A DNA stretch of 6,397 bases from Acidobacteriaceae bacterium (GCA_003152795.1 PMBA01000342.1:10562-16958); one strand, 5' to 3'; shown: positions 1 to 5,773, counted from the stretch's first letter. The notes: a model not told the origin generated them from the letters alone. Program-made: numbers and translations.

Positions 1-96
1 TTCTGCCGTTCGAGAGTTCTGGTTACGCTGTCCACTGCCGACACCCCACAAATCATTAGTCTGCAACTATTGTAGATGGCGAACTGTTAAAGGGAT

Positions 97-216
97 ATGA
101 AACGGATGGTTACTAAAGAGGTGTTACGGGAGCTGTTTGCCCGAGTAGCGGGCGCAGTTGGAGCGACGGGCGATTTGGCTGTGGAGCGGGGCGGGGGCGC
201 CCTGGTGCTCGACTAG
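97..216 (+). CDS. Possible 39-residue small protein (doubtful)
   Basis: A short frame opens at ATG 97 (alternative ATG 106) after an in-frame stop at 88-90 and ends at TAG 214-216. The product would be 39 residues, with an amphipathic-looking stretch (KEVLRELFARVAGAVGA) and an acidic end (ALVLD). An AAGGG lies at 90-94, too close to ATG 97 and somewhat far from ATG 106, so the ribosome site is not convincing. Codons favour G in the first position and G or C in the third, as expected of a real GC-rich gene, but the frame is too short to weigh this. Its stop sits in a CTAG that also supplies the stop of the convergent propeller gene. I recognise no family. It could be a small gene, the tail of a decayed one, or chance. 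Confidence 0.25.
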   Translation: MKRMVTKEVLRELFARVAGAVGATGDLAVERGGGALVLD

Positions 217-1226
217 CGCGTCGATTCGGCCAGCAGCACGACGAACGAATCGGGCTCGATTTTTCTGTCCTGTCGAGTGCCGGTCACATTTGCCGCCACG
301 GTGAACAGTTGATGGGTGCTGGTGTCGAGGGCCATGGTGCGCGCGGACTTCTGGGTGGTCAGCGTCTGCGCGACGCTGAACTTGTCGCCGCCATCTTCGC
401 GAATCACGGTGATGGTGCCATCTCCGGCCGAGGCAAACGCCAGGCCGCGATCGGCATCGAAGGCGGTTGCGTCGCATCCCTCGCCGATGGCGGGACTGGC
501 CACGACTTTCCCGGTGTCCGCATCCACAACCACCATTTTCTTGTTCCCGCTGCAGCCGGCAAACAGACGCCGGTTTTTGCGGTCGATGGCGAGGCCAGTC
601 GGCTCTTCGCAGTCGGTCAGCTTCCAGCGCGATTTCACCGTCAGTTTCTGTGGATCGAACGCCACCAACTCCGACGTGTCTTCAATATTCACGAAAACCG
701 TGCCCTTTTCGTCGGTCGCGGAAAACTCCGGCTTCCCGCCCAGTTCGATTTTGCCGACCACCTCGCCTTTGGCGGCATCCACGGCTGTGGTGTCATGACC
801 TTTGCCGTTAAAGGTAAAGACGCGTTTGGAAAACGGGTCATACAGGATTGCGTCGGGACCGCTGCCGACCTTGATCTTCTTCTCCACTGCCAGCGACTTC
901 AGATCGAACACGCTGACCGTGTCTTCGCGGCCGTTGCTGGTAAATCCGCGGCCGATTTCGGGATCCAGCGCCACGCCATGCACGCCCGCAGTATCGGGGA
1001 TCTCGCCCACCTGCTTGCCCGATTGGGTATCAATCACCATGACACGCGTGCCTCGCGCAATGAACAGGCGGTGCGCATCGCTGTCCGCGGTCAGGTAATC
1101 CCAACCGCCATCGCCGCCCAGCTTCCATGTCTTAACGATTTTGTAGTCGGCGCCGGCTGCCGCTAGCGCGGTTGCCAGCAAGACCAAAGACAGTCCCATC
1201 CCAGTTCGCATTTTCTTGTTGATCAC
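213..1226 (-). CDS. Secreted YncE-like beta-propeller protein
   Basis: This is a YncE/YVTN-type beta-propeller, a fold that in most bacterial relatives sits outside the cytoplasm and has no assigned reaction. From the internal ATG (1209-1211) the protein has 332 residues. A signal peptide with a hydrophobic core at about 7-19 probably ends near ADYKIVKTW. The rest is a run of roughly 40-residue blades, seen in repeats of the type 'LDPxxxRxF...VxVFDLxSLxVxKKIxVGxGPD': around 53-70 (RVMVIDTQSGKQVGEI), 99-115, 141-157, 180-198, 224-240 and 264-283. Cysteines at 201, 220 and 246 could form a disulfide. The start is uncertain: the longest reading uses GTG at 1226 without a good ribosome site, while ATG at 1211 is preceded, at long spacing, by AAGGTGATC, which resembles the extended Shine-Dalgarno. 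Either start gives a usable signal peptide. The gene stands alone, divergent from the next gene. The family call is firm; the substrate or partner is unknown. Confidence 0.88.
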   Translation of the reverse strand: MINKKMRTGMGLSLVLLATALAAAGADYKIVKTWKLGGDGGWDYLTADSDAHRLFIARGTRVMVIDTQSGKQVGEIPDTAGVHGVALDPEIGRGFTSNGREDTVSVFDLKSLAVEKKIKVGSGPDAILYDPFSKRVFTFNGKGHDTTAVDAAKGEVVGKIELGGKPEFSATDEKGTVFVNIEDTSELVAFDPQKLTVKSRWKLTDCEEPTGLAIDRKNRRLFAGCSGNKKMVVVDADTGKVVASPAIGEGCDATAFDADRGLAFASAGDGTITVIREDGGDKFSVAQTLTTQKSARTMALDTSTHQLFTVAANVTGTRQDRKIEPDSFVVLLAESTR

Positions 1227-1326
1227 CTTGTCGTGATTCTAGTGTGGTGCGTGAAAAATAGCGACCGTCTGCTTGGCGCCGATCCGGTGTGAATTTTAGT
1301 GTTCGATGGAGAAGTCAAAGGCGTTT

Positions 1327-1358
1327 ACCACGGGGGGGCACAGAGGGACACGGGGGAA
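1327..1358. repeat. Degenerate ~10-base tandem repeat, CACxGxGGGx type
   Basis: Three adjacent units begin at 1329, 1339 and 1349 (CACGGGGGGG, CACAGAGGGA, CACGGGGGAA). From memory, related 'CCACAGAGGACACAGAGG' strings are scattered in intergenic DNA of Acidobacteriota and several other phyla. Their role is unknown. Here the string lies between two divergent genes and has no coding potential. Confidence 0.5.
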
Positions 1359-1468
1359 ATCGGTGACTCATCAAGGTCGATCGGTCTGACGTACTACACT
1401 AGAGGCAACACAGGGGGAACGCCGCGAGCCGGCAATCGCGCCCTGGCGCCCTAATCCACGGGCTCTCC

Positions 1469-1488
1469 ACAATTGTGCAAACAATTGC
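1469..1488. promoter_or_regulatory. Operator-like ACAATTG repeat
   Basis: ACAATTGT (1469-1476, itself a perfect palindrome) is followed after four bases by ACAATTGC (1481-1488). The seven-base word ACAATTG therefore recurs with a 12-base period, and CAATTGT/ACAATTG also form a perfect inverted repeat around GCAA. It is an AT-rich island in GC-rich DNA, about 150 bases before the small secreted protein gene. It could be a regulator site or part of a promoter; a TTGTCA hexamer (1492-1497) follows at once but lacks a well-placed -10 partner. No regulator is identified. Confidence 0.35.
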
Positions 1489-1540
1489 CTTTTGTCAACA
1501 GAAACGCCGGAAAGCCTTCGTTTTGCCCCAGCAAAGTTTG

Positions 1541-1625
1541 GTACGGGGCTTGCTCCTACTGTAACCGGAGGAGCCCGCATCCGCCGCGTGGTTCGCGGAT
1601 GATCCCTCGCTTTCTCCGGAATTAG
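1541..1625 (+). promoter_or_regulatory. Structured leader with competing hairpins
   Basis: Just before the ribosome site of the gene at 1637 are segments that could fold in two exclusive ways. In one, GGGCT (1546-1550) plus CTCC (1553-1556) pairs with GGAG (1567-1570) plus AGCCC (1572-1576). In the other, CCGGAGGAG (1565-1573) pairs with TTTCTCCGG (1611-1619, two or three G-U pairs) and encloses a hairpin of CATCCGC (1578-1584) with GCGGATG (1595-1601). An eight-codon frame, MIPRFLRN (1599-1625), ends with its TAG overlapping the AGGAG ribosome site (1624-1628). This could be a regulated leader, but folding was judged by eye and the small frame has no ribosome site of its own. Confidence 0.3.
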
Positions 1626-1636
1626 GAGACCCTGCG

Positions 1637-1951
1637 ATGAAAAACATTCTGCTCGTCCTCTGCCTGTTGTGCGCGACTGCGGCGTTTGCGCAGTATGGGG
1701 CCAACACGTCCTACATCAGCAGTCAACCGCAGATCTACGAGCCGCCGACTCATCCGGAGCACGCAGCTTATGCGCCCATGACTGAGGAGCAGTCCATCCT
1801 CGCGAGTACGAGTTACACCATCGGCCAGGGAGAGAGGCGCGCATCGGACTTTCCGCAGCCGGAGGGGCCATCTCTGGGCGCAGCAGCCCGCGAACTGAGG
1901 AAGCAGCACGCGCAGTTGAGAAAGTCCAGCGTAGTCTGGGTGAACCAGTAG
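1637..1951 (+). CDS. Small secreted protein of unknown function
   Basis: The 104-residue product begins with a clear signal peptide (MKNILLVLCLLCATAAFAQ, cleavage likely after AFA or AFAQ), so the mature part of about 85 residues is exported. That part has a proline- and tyrosine-rich centre, IYEPPTHPEHAAYAPM (about 32-47), a polar middle, then SDFPQPEGPSLG and a charged helix-prone end, ARELRKQHAQLRKSSVVWVNQ. There is no cysteine after the signal peptide and no motif of an enzyme. The start is well supported: AGGAG at 1624-1628 lies eight bases before ATG. From memory, similar short proteins with the EPPxHPEHAxYAPM core and an 'ARELRKxHA' tail recur in Acidobacteriota, but I know of no assigned function. 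The gene appears single, convergent with the LssY-domain gene. Confidence 0.85.
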   Translation: MKNILLVLCLLCATAAFAQYGANTSYISSQPQIYEPPTHPEHAAYAPMTEEQSILASTSYTIGQGERRASDFPQPEGPSLGAAARELRKQHAQLRKSSVVWVNQ

Positions 1952-1968
1952 AGTTAGAGGGCGCATTT

Positions 1969-2007
1969 TGCCCGCGGCAACAGGCCGCCGGTTTCCGGAT
2001 GCGGGCA
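1969..2007. repeat. Hairpin after the small secreted protein gene
   Basis: TGCCCGC (1969-1975) and GCGGGCA (2001-2007) form a perfect seven-base stem around a GC-rich interior that can itself pair (CCGG at 1988-1991 with the CCGG at 1995-1998). It begins 17 bases after the stop of the 1637 gene and follows a TTTT run. No U-tract follows it on the plus strand; on the minus strand the four A's of that TTTT run fall after the stem, not T's, so it is not a canonical intrinsic terminator in either direction. It may slow or protect transcript ends. Confidence 0.35.
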
Positions 2008-2027
2008 GAAGGTGAAGTTATTCTCTG

Positions 2028-2055
2028 GTAGAGGCGGGGCGTGCCCCGTCTCTAC
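2028..2055. repeat. REP-like palindrome between convergent genes
   Basis: GTAGAGGCGGGG (2028-2039) and CCCCGTCTCTAC (2044-2055) form a 12-base stem with one G-T pair around the four-base loop CGTG. It lies 76 bases after the stop of the 1637 gene and 19 bases beyond the stop of the convergent LssY-domain gene, so it could end or stabilise both transcripts. Neither side has a clear U-tract, so Rho-independent termination is not shown. The near-perfect GTAGAGxCGGGGCxTGCCCCGTCTCTAC pattern is, to my recollection, a dispersed palindrome in several soil-bacterial genomes, which fits a REP/MITE-like element better than a one-off terminator. A weaker relative may be GTACGGGGCTTGCTCCTAC at 1541-1559. 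Confidence 0.55.
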
Positions 2056-2074
2056 GGGAAAGCGGCCACCCAGT

Positions 2075-3301
2075 TTACCGATCTTCCGCGTGGCCACTCT
2101 TCAACACCAGCACCACAATCCGGCCATCGGAGTGAAATCCGCCGCCGGTGGCGGTCCTGGCTTCGGTTATGGGATGGGTGGGAACAAGGTGCGCCCGCGC
2201 CGCCACCAGACCGGTTCCAGAGAGCGTCTGGTTCACATACTCGCGCTCGCCATCAATTGCGGGATCGATTTTGTGGGTCACGCCGTTATTCCTCTGATCG
2301 CGTTCGAACCCGATATCGTGGGTGGCGGCGACGCACCACAGCGGCCGTCCATTTACTTGGTATGGCGATTTCCACACCCGCAAATGATTTCGCGACATAA
2401 ATACCCGCACGGGCTCGGCATGCGCAAAGCCATAATCCTGGGGACGATCAAACAAATAGAGAGTGCTCATCGGCATGGTCAGATAGTCCTTCTTCTCGAA
2501 CGTATCCATCAGTCCTGACAGCACGGTGCTTTCGACGGATTTATCCACCTTGACCCAGGCGGCGGTGGTGAACGCCTGCACCACTTCTTCTTCGGTCCCG
2601 ACGATCAGGATGTTGACCATGTCTCCCGGGCTGTGGTTCCGATCGGCAACGCGGCGGGGAATCGAATCCAGGAGCTTGGGGGTAATCGCGGGCATGGGCG
2701 AGTCGGGTGGACCGCCGACCACGGTGGCATCGGCAGTGCCCAACCCCTGATTCAACACCTCGACCTTTACCTGGAAACTACCGGTTGCGCCCTCGGCATC
2801 TCGCATGCCCTGGTTGATTCCGAGAAACAGCCGTCCGGCCACGGGGGCGATATAGGTGGCGCTCGCTCCCAGTTCAAAGGGCTCTGCGGCATCGCCCGAT
2901 CCGAGCCGTCCGATCAACTCTCCGTGTGCCCCGTTCGGGACTGCGTATTCGTGAATTACATCGGCGAGGCTTCGGCGGATTCCTTCCGGGCCGAAATGAT
3001 TTCCCTTGGCATAGGTGATTGTGCCATCGGCGGTGATTCGGAGCTTCTCGCCGCGTCGCAAGTCGATTTTCGTGTCTGTCCACTCCTTTGAGCCGCTCAC
3101 TTCGATGGTGTACGACGACTGGTGAGAGGAATTGCCGCTCTCCACCGGCGGGGTGGCGGCGGTTGCAGCCTGGGGCTCGGCAGCGGGCGGTGAATCCGGC
3201 GTTGGTTGCTGCCCGCTCTGAACCCAAGTCGCTGATGCCATGGCCGCCGCGAAAATCGCCAGGGTAATTGTCGCTGCCAGCGTCCGCTTCGCCGCCTTCA
3301 T
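2075..3301 (-). CDS. Secreted LecA-like / LssY C-terminal domain protein
   Basis: The 408-residue protein has a signal peptide (about 1-24, ending AMASA) and a Pro/Ala/Thr-rich linker (25-60). A first domain (about 62-184) resembles the LecA/PA-IL galactose-lectin fold: 'SGSKEWTDTKIDLRRGEKLRI' (69-89), 'HGELIGRLG' (126-134), 'AGRLFLGIN' (155-163). The second domain (about 211-400) matches the LssY C-terminal family, named after a Legionella secretion-locus protein: 'DMVNILIVGTEEEVVQAFTTAAW' (227-249), LYLFDRPQD (281-289), RNHLRVW (304-310) and THKIDPAIDGER (342-353). The function of LssY_C is unknown; its conserved His, Asp and Glu in the last motif look like a possible active or metal site. 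ATG 3301 is preferred over the in-frame GTG at 3319 because it starts the signal peptide cleanly and follows a purine-rich GAGGGAAGAAA. It is divergent from the permease operon. Binding of sugar by the first domain is only an inference. Confidence 0.85.
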   Translation of the reverse strand: MKAAKRTLAATITLAIFAAAMASATWVQSGQQPTPDSPPAAEPQAATAATPPVESGNSSHQSSYTIEVSGSKEWTDTKIDLRRGEKLRITADGTITYAKGNHFGPEGIRRSLADVIHEYAVPNGAHGELIGRLGSGDAAEPFELGASATYIAPVAGRLFLGINQGMRDAEGATGSFQVKVEVLNQGLGTADATVVGGPPDSPMPAITPKLLDSIPRRVADRNHSPGDMVNILIVGTEEEVVQAFTTAAWVKVDKSVESTVLSGLMDTFEKKDYLTMPMSTLYLFDRPQDYGFAHAEPVRVFMSRNHLRVWKSPYQVNGRPLWCVAATHDIGFERDQRNNGVTHKIDPAIDGEREYVNQTLSGTGLVAARAHLVPTHPITEARTATGGGFHSDGRIVVLVLKSGHAEDR

Positions 3302-3376
3302 CGAAATTTCTTCCCTCACCAGTGAGTGTCGTCGGATGCGCTTAAGAAAAGAAATGTTAACCTAAGAGAAATTGAA
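3302..3376. promoter_or_regulatory. Divergent promoter region (75 bases)
   Basis: This short gap must carry start signals for both the LssY-domain gene (minus) and the permease operon (plus), unless the promoters lie inside the genes. Visible symmetric words are GAAATTTC (3303-3310), CTCAC-CA-GTGAG (3315-3326), CTTAAG (3341-3346) and GTTAAC (3356-3361). AAGAG (3364-3368) is the probable ribosome site of the permease gene, eight bases before ATG 3377. I see no good -35/-10 pair on either strand. Confidence 0.4.
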
Positions 3377-4213
3377 ATGACCATCCCGGAATTCACCGCC
3401 GTTGTTGCGATTGTTTCCTTCGTTGCGGGACTTCTGGGATCGCTTACTGGCCTGGGTGGTGGGGTGGTTCTGGTGCCCCTGCTCACTATTTTTTTTCATG
3501 TGGATATCCGCTACGCGATCGGAGCCTCGCTGGTCTCGGTGATTGCGACTTCGTCCGGCGCTGCCGCGTCTTATGTGAAAGAAGGATTCTCCAACATTCG
3601 GATCGGGATGTTTCTGGAAATCGCCACAACGTTTGGAGCGTTGCTAGGAGCCTTTCTTGCTACCCGCATCCCGACGAGCGCACTGGCGATCATCTTTGGA
3701 GCCGTACTGCTGTACTCGGCGTATCTTTCCCGCAAGCCGCGGCCGCCGGCCCAGCGCAACCTGCCGGCAGATGCGCTCGCGACGCGACTGCGGCTGAATG
3801 GCAGTTTCCCGGACCTGGGAGGCGAGCGCAGTTATAACGTCCAGCACGTTCCCACCGGCTTCAGCCTGATGTTCGGGGCCGGAGCGCTTTCCGGATTGCT
3901 CGGGATCGGCTCGGGAGCGGTCAAAGTGCTTGCCATGGATCAAGCCATGCGGATCCCGTTCAAGGTATCGACGACTACCAGCAACTTCATGATAGGAGTG
4001 ACGGCCGCCGCGAGCGCTGGCGTTTACCTGAGCCGCGGATACGTCGATCCCGGCCTCTCCATGCCCGTGATGTTGGGAGTTTTGGGGGGCTCGCTGCTGG
4101 GCAGCCGCATTCTGGTCAAAGCGGAAACCAAATCGCTGCGCCTGGTTTTCAGCGTGGTGATTCTGGTTCTCGGGCTGCAGATGCTCTACAACGGACTGTG
4201 GGGAAAAATCTGA
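3377..4213 (+). CDS. TauE/SafE-family permease (COG0730)
   Basis: This is an inner-membrane permease of the TauE/SafE family, whose characterised members move sulfite, sulfoacetate or other small (often sulfur-containing) anions. The 278-residue product has the family's two-repeat build. The first repeat opens with GLLGSLTGLGGGVVLVPLL (about 18-36) and continues with AIGASLVSVIATSSGAA (47-63). The second opens with GALSGLLGIGSGAVKVLAMD (169-188) and continues with KVSTTTSNFMIGVTAA (196-211). About eight membrane segments are visible, with a hydrophilic loop of about 40 residues (118-160) between the halves. The chosen start, ATG 3377, has AAGAG eight bases upstream and begins just before the first helix; the longer GTG 3326 would add a charged non-membrane leader. 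Its stop overlaps the DUF1634 start (TGATG), so the two are co-translated. The true substrate cannot be read from the sequence. Confidence 0.92.
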   Translation: MTIPEFTAVVAIVSFVAGLLGSLTGLGGGVVLVPLLTIFFHVDIRYAIGASLVSVIATSSGAAASYVKEGFSNIRIGMFLEIATTFGALLGAFLATRIPTSALAIIFGAVLLYSAYLSRKPRPPAQRNLPADALATRLRLNGSFPDLGGERSYNVQHVPTGFSLMFGAGALSGLLGIGSGAVKVLAMDQAMRIPFKVSTTTSNFMIGVTAAASAGVYLSRGYVDPGLSMPVMLGVLGGSLLGSRILVKAETKSLRLVFSVVILVLGLQMLYNGLWGKI

Positions 4214-4647
4214 TGCCCGCCATCCAAGCGCCCGTCCGTCCACCGCAGCCGCCGCAACCTCCGCCCCAAACATGGGACGATCACCGCATTGAAGTCATCC
4301 TGGGCAACCTGCTTCGCGGCGGAGTGCTGCTGTCGGCGGCGATCGTTCTGTGGGGAGCGTGCATCTACCTCTCCCGCCACGCGCACGAGCCTGCCGACTA
4401 TCGAATTTTTCGCGGGGAGCCGTCGGAATACCGCACCATCCACGGAGTGATCGAAAGCGTTATGAACGGTCGCGGGCGAGGCCTGATCCAACTCGGATTG
4501 CTGTTTCTTATTGCGACGCCAATCGCCCGCGTAGGCTTCTCCATAGTGGGATTCGCCCTGGAACGCGATCGCATGTATGTGATCTTCACCCTGATCGTGC
4601 TGGCCATCCTGCTTTACAGCCTGCTTGGCTCCGGCTTGGGCGGGTAA
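4213..4647 (+). CDS. DUF1634 membrane protein, permease partner
   Basis: The 144-residue protein belongs to DUF1634, a family of small membrane proteins usually encoded directly after a TauE/SafE permease. It has a cytosol-like proline-rich start (about 6-19, PP repeats), then DDHRIEVILGNLLRGGVLLSAAIVLWG (22-48, first helix), a polar region with FRGEPSEYRTI (66-76), GRGRGLIQLGLLFLIATPIARVGFS (86-110, second helix) and ALERDRMYVIFTLIVLAILLYSLLG (115-139, third helix). The TPIARV and ERDRMYV motifs are family hallmarks. ATG 4213 shares its A with the TGA of the permease gene, so translation is probably coupled; GTG 4198 in the same frame is less likely. I infer that it assists or forms a complex with the permease. 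No function has been assigned to the family that I know of. Confidence 0.9.
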   Translation: MPAIQAPVRPPQPPQPPPQTWDDHRIEVILGNLLRGGVLLSAAIVLWGACIYLSRHAHEPADYRIFRGEPSEYRTIHGVIESVMNGRGRGLIQLGLLFLIATPIARVGFSIVGFALERDRMYVIFTLIVLAILLYSLLGSGLGG

Positions 4648-4671
4648 GTCCGGAGCGCACCTCGGGCACCG

Positions 4672-5175
4672 CTAGGGAATTCTCGCTCCGACGATCTTTG
4701 CCGTGGTTACGGCCTGTCCGACGTGCCGCTGGGTGTGGTCGGCCACATGGACGAGCAAGCCTCCGACGGTAGTAGGCAGGCGCTTCGTTCCCACGGTGCG
4801 CGTCTCTTCCAGATTTGCCACTGCCAGGGTTCGGACCCGCGCCGCTCCATCCGCGAGGGCCGCGGCGAGTTCCGCAAACAGCTCATGGCAGGTTGCCGCG
4901 GGATCGAGCTCGGTTGGCAGACGGGCTATCTGTTCCGCGCTTAAACTTCGTCCCTCGGCGTAAGTCAGCAGACGATCGAGGCTGCGCGCCAGATGCCGGA
5001 TGTGAAACGCAACCGGGGCCGCTCCGGCAGGGCGCGCATTGACCTCGGCATCCGAAAGGTGTCCGCACCATTTAATCAGGTCCTCTTCCGCCAGTTGGAG
5101 TGCATGCAAAACAGCGCGGGCCACCGCGGGAACATCGGTTTCCGTGCCGCGGAGCCACGGCTCGATTGCTGGCAT
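4672..5175 (-). CDS. DinB-superfamily (DinB_2-like) protein
   Basis: The 167-residue product fits the DinB/YfiT four-helix bundle, a fold of metal-binding proteins that includes thiol (bacillithiol or mycothiol) S-transferases and many of unknown role. Expected metal ligands are present: FHIRHLARSLDRLLTY (57-72), with H61 in the usual first position, and HVADHTQRHVGQ (143-154), where H147 and H151 form the typical HxxxRHxGQ-like pair. A first helix around 14-36 and an Ala/Leu-rich helix around 95-117 complete the bundle. ATG 5175 is chosen over the longer GTG/ATG readings because GGAG (5181-5184) sits five bases upstream and the extra N-terminal residues look non-coding. It lies 28 bases after the membrane-protein gene on the same strand, so the two are likely cotranscribed, and it faces DUF1634 with 24 bases between stops. 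Substrate unknown. Confidence 0.85.
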   Translation of the reverse strand: MPAIEPWLRGTETDVPAVARAVLHALQLAEEDLIKWCGHLSDAEVNARPAGAAPVAFHIRHLARSLDRLLTYAEGRSLSAEQIARLPTELDPAATCHELFAELAAALADGAARVRTLAVANLEETRTVGTKRLPTTVGGLLVHVADHTQRHVGQAVTTAKIVGARIP

Positions 5176-5203
5176 AGGATCTCCGTAAAGTGAGGCTGAG
5201 GTC

Positions 5204-5773
5204 CTAGCGCGGCCAAAGCCAGCCGAAGGTGCCGGCGGTGAGCAAGGCGTAGATGAATCCGTCAACGACTTCCTTGATAGTTGAGGACCAGGTCTGACCT
5301 TTCCAAATGCCGTTGCTCAGGTTTCCCAGACCGTAGGCTAGGAACGCGGCGGTTCCGACGACACGAAAGACGGCTCGATAGTTTGCGCCGGAGGCAACGG
5401 TGTGGCCGGTGAGGTAGGCGACGAAGAATCCGATCAGGAGGCAATAGATAAACCACTGGATGAGGAACTTCGGCAGGGCGGGCGGGCCGCTGGGAAGGAT
5501 GGTGATGAAGCCGACGGGCCCCTGCTTGTACTTTTCGACAATGGCCGGCGATTTCATGTCCTTGTGGGTGCAGTAGGGGAAGACATAGAGGCCGCGTTTG
5601 AGAGGAGTGGCGCGCAGTGCGGCGAGGGTTCGGTCCTCATCGGGGAGCTGGTGGTAGTCGCTGCGATGATAAGGGAGCAGCATGTGGATGATGGAACTGG
5701 CGACGAAAACGATAACCGCCGACAGCAGGATGGGGAGCCAGAGAGCAGTGAGAGGAACAGCGAGGGAAACCAA
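5204..5773 (-). CDS. Conserved four-helix membrane protein, unknown function
   Basis: The 189-residue protein starts with a membrane helix (about 11-30) that runs into SSIIHMLLPYHRSDYHQLPDED (26-47). A soluble section of about 70 residues follows, holding GLYVFPYCTHKDMKSP (61-76) and GPVGFITILPSGPP (85-98), then three more helices (103-122, 135-153, 168-187) and the end GTFGWLWPR. The HMLLPYHRSDY and GPVGxxTxxPSGPP motifs are strongly patterned; H30, H36, Y40, C68 and H70 could form a metal or active site, but this is speculation. I recall homologues of this length in Acidobacteriota and other soil bacteria annotated only as hypothetical. The start is TTG, supported by a perfect AAGGAGG (5780-5786) six bases upstream and by the absence of a suitable ATG. 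It is followed by the DinB-family gene, probably as one operon. A weak promoter candidate is TTGACC (5847-5852, minus) with GTAGCC 17 bases on. Confidence 0.85.
   Translation of the reverse strand: MVSLAVPLTALWLPILLSAVIVFVASSIIHMLLPYHRSDYHQLPDEDRTLAALRATPLKRGLYVFPYCTHKDMKSPAIVEKYKQGPVGFITILPSGPPALPKFLIQWFIYCLLIGFFVAYLTGHTVASGANYRAVFRVVGTAAFLAYGLGNLSNGIWKGQTWSSTIKEVVDGFIYALLTAGTFGWLWPR

Larger units (their letters stand above)
1227..1636. other. 410-base divergent intergenic region
   Basis: This region separates the minus-strand propeller gene from the plus-strand small secreted protein and must hold both promoters. I find no convincing gene in it; the frames that open here lack ribosome sites. 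It contains, in order: a G-rich CACxGxGGG repeat (1327-1358), an ACAATTG repeat (1469-1488), and overlapping hairpin-forming segments (1541-1619) just before the ribosome site of the 1637 gene. On the minus strand a TTGACT hexamer at 1312-1317 could be a -35 element for the propeller gene, but the nearest AT-rich -10 candidates are badly spaced, so I do not call a promoter. Confidence 0.6.

Noticed and set aside
309..1166. Long plus-strand open frame (285 codons) opposite the propeller gene
   Set aside because: It lies wholly antisense to a clear beta-propeller; its product shows no family pattern or ribosome site and is the usual antisense frame of a GC-rich gene.
1327..1358. Repeat units as a CRISPR or tandem-repeat array
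   Set aside because: Only three degenerate 10-base units, without spacers or nearby cas genes.
1371..1707. Minus-strand frames of 69-70 codons in and past the intergenic region
   Set aside because: Products are Arg/Ser/Pro-rich without domain pattern, they overlap the start of the small secreted protein, and no ribosome site precedes them.
2012..3091. Plus-strand frames of 74 to 168 codons opposite the LssY-domain gene
   Set aside because: They are antisense shadows; the minus-strand frame has a signal peptide and two recognisable domains.
3326..3376. Longer permease start at GTG 3326
   Set aside because: It would add 17 charged residues before the first helix, has no ribosome site, and would use most of the divergent promoter region. 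ATG 3377 has AAGAG at good spacing.
3644..4273. 209-codon minus-strand frame across the permease gene
   Set aside because: Gln/Arg/His-rich product typical of antisense translation; the plus strand encodes two conserved membrane proteins.
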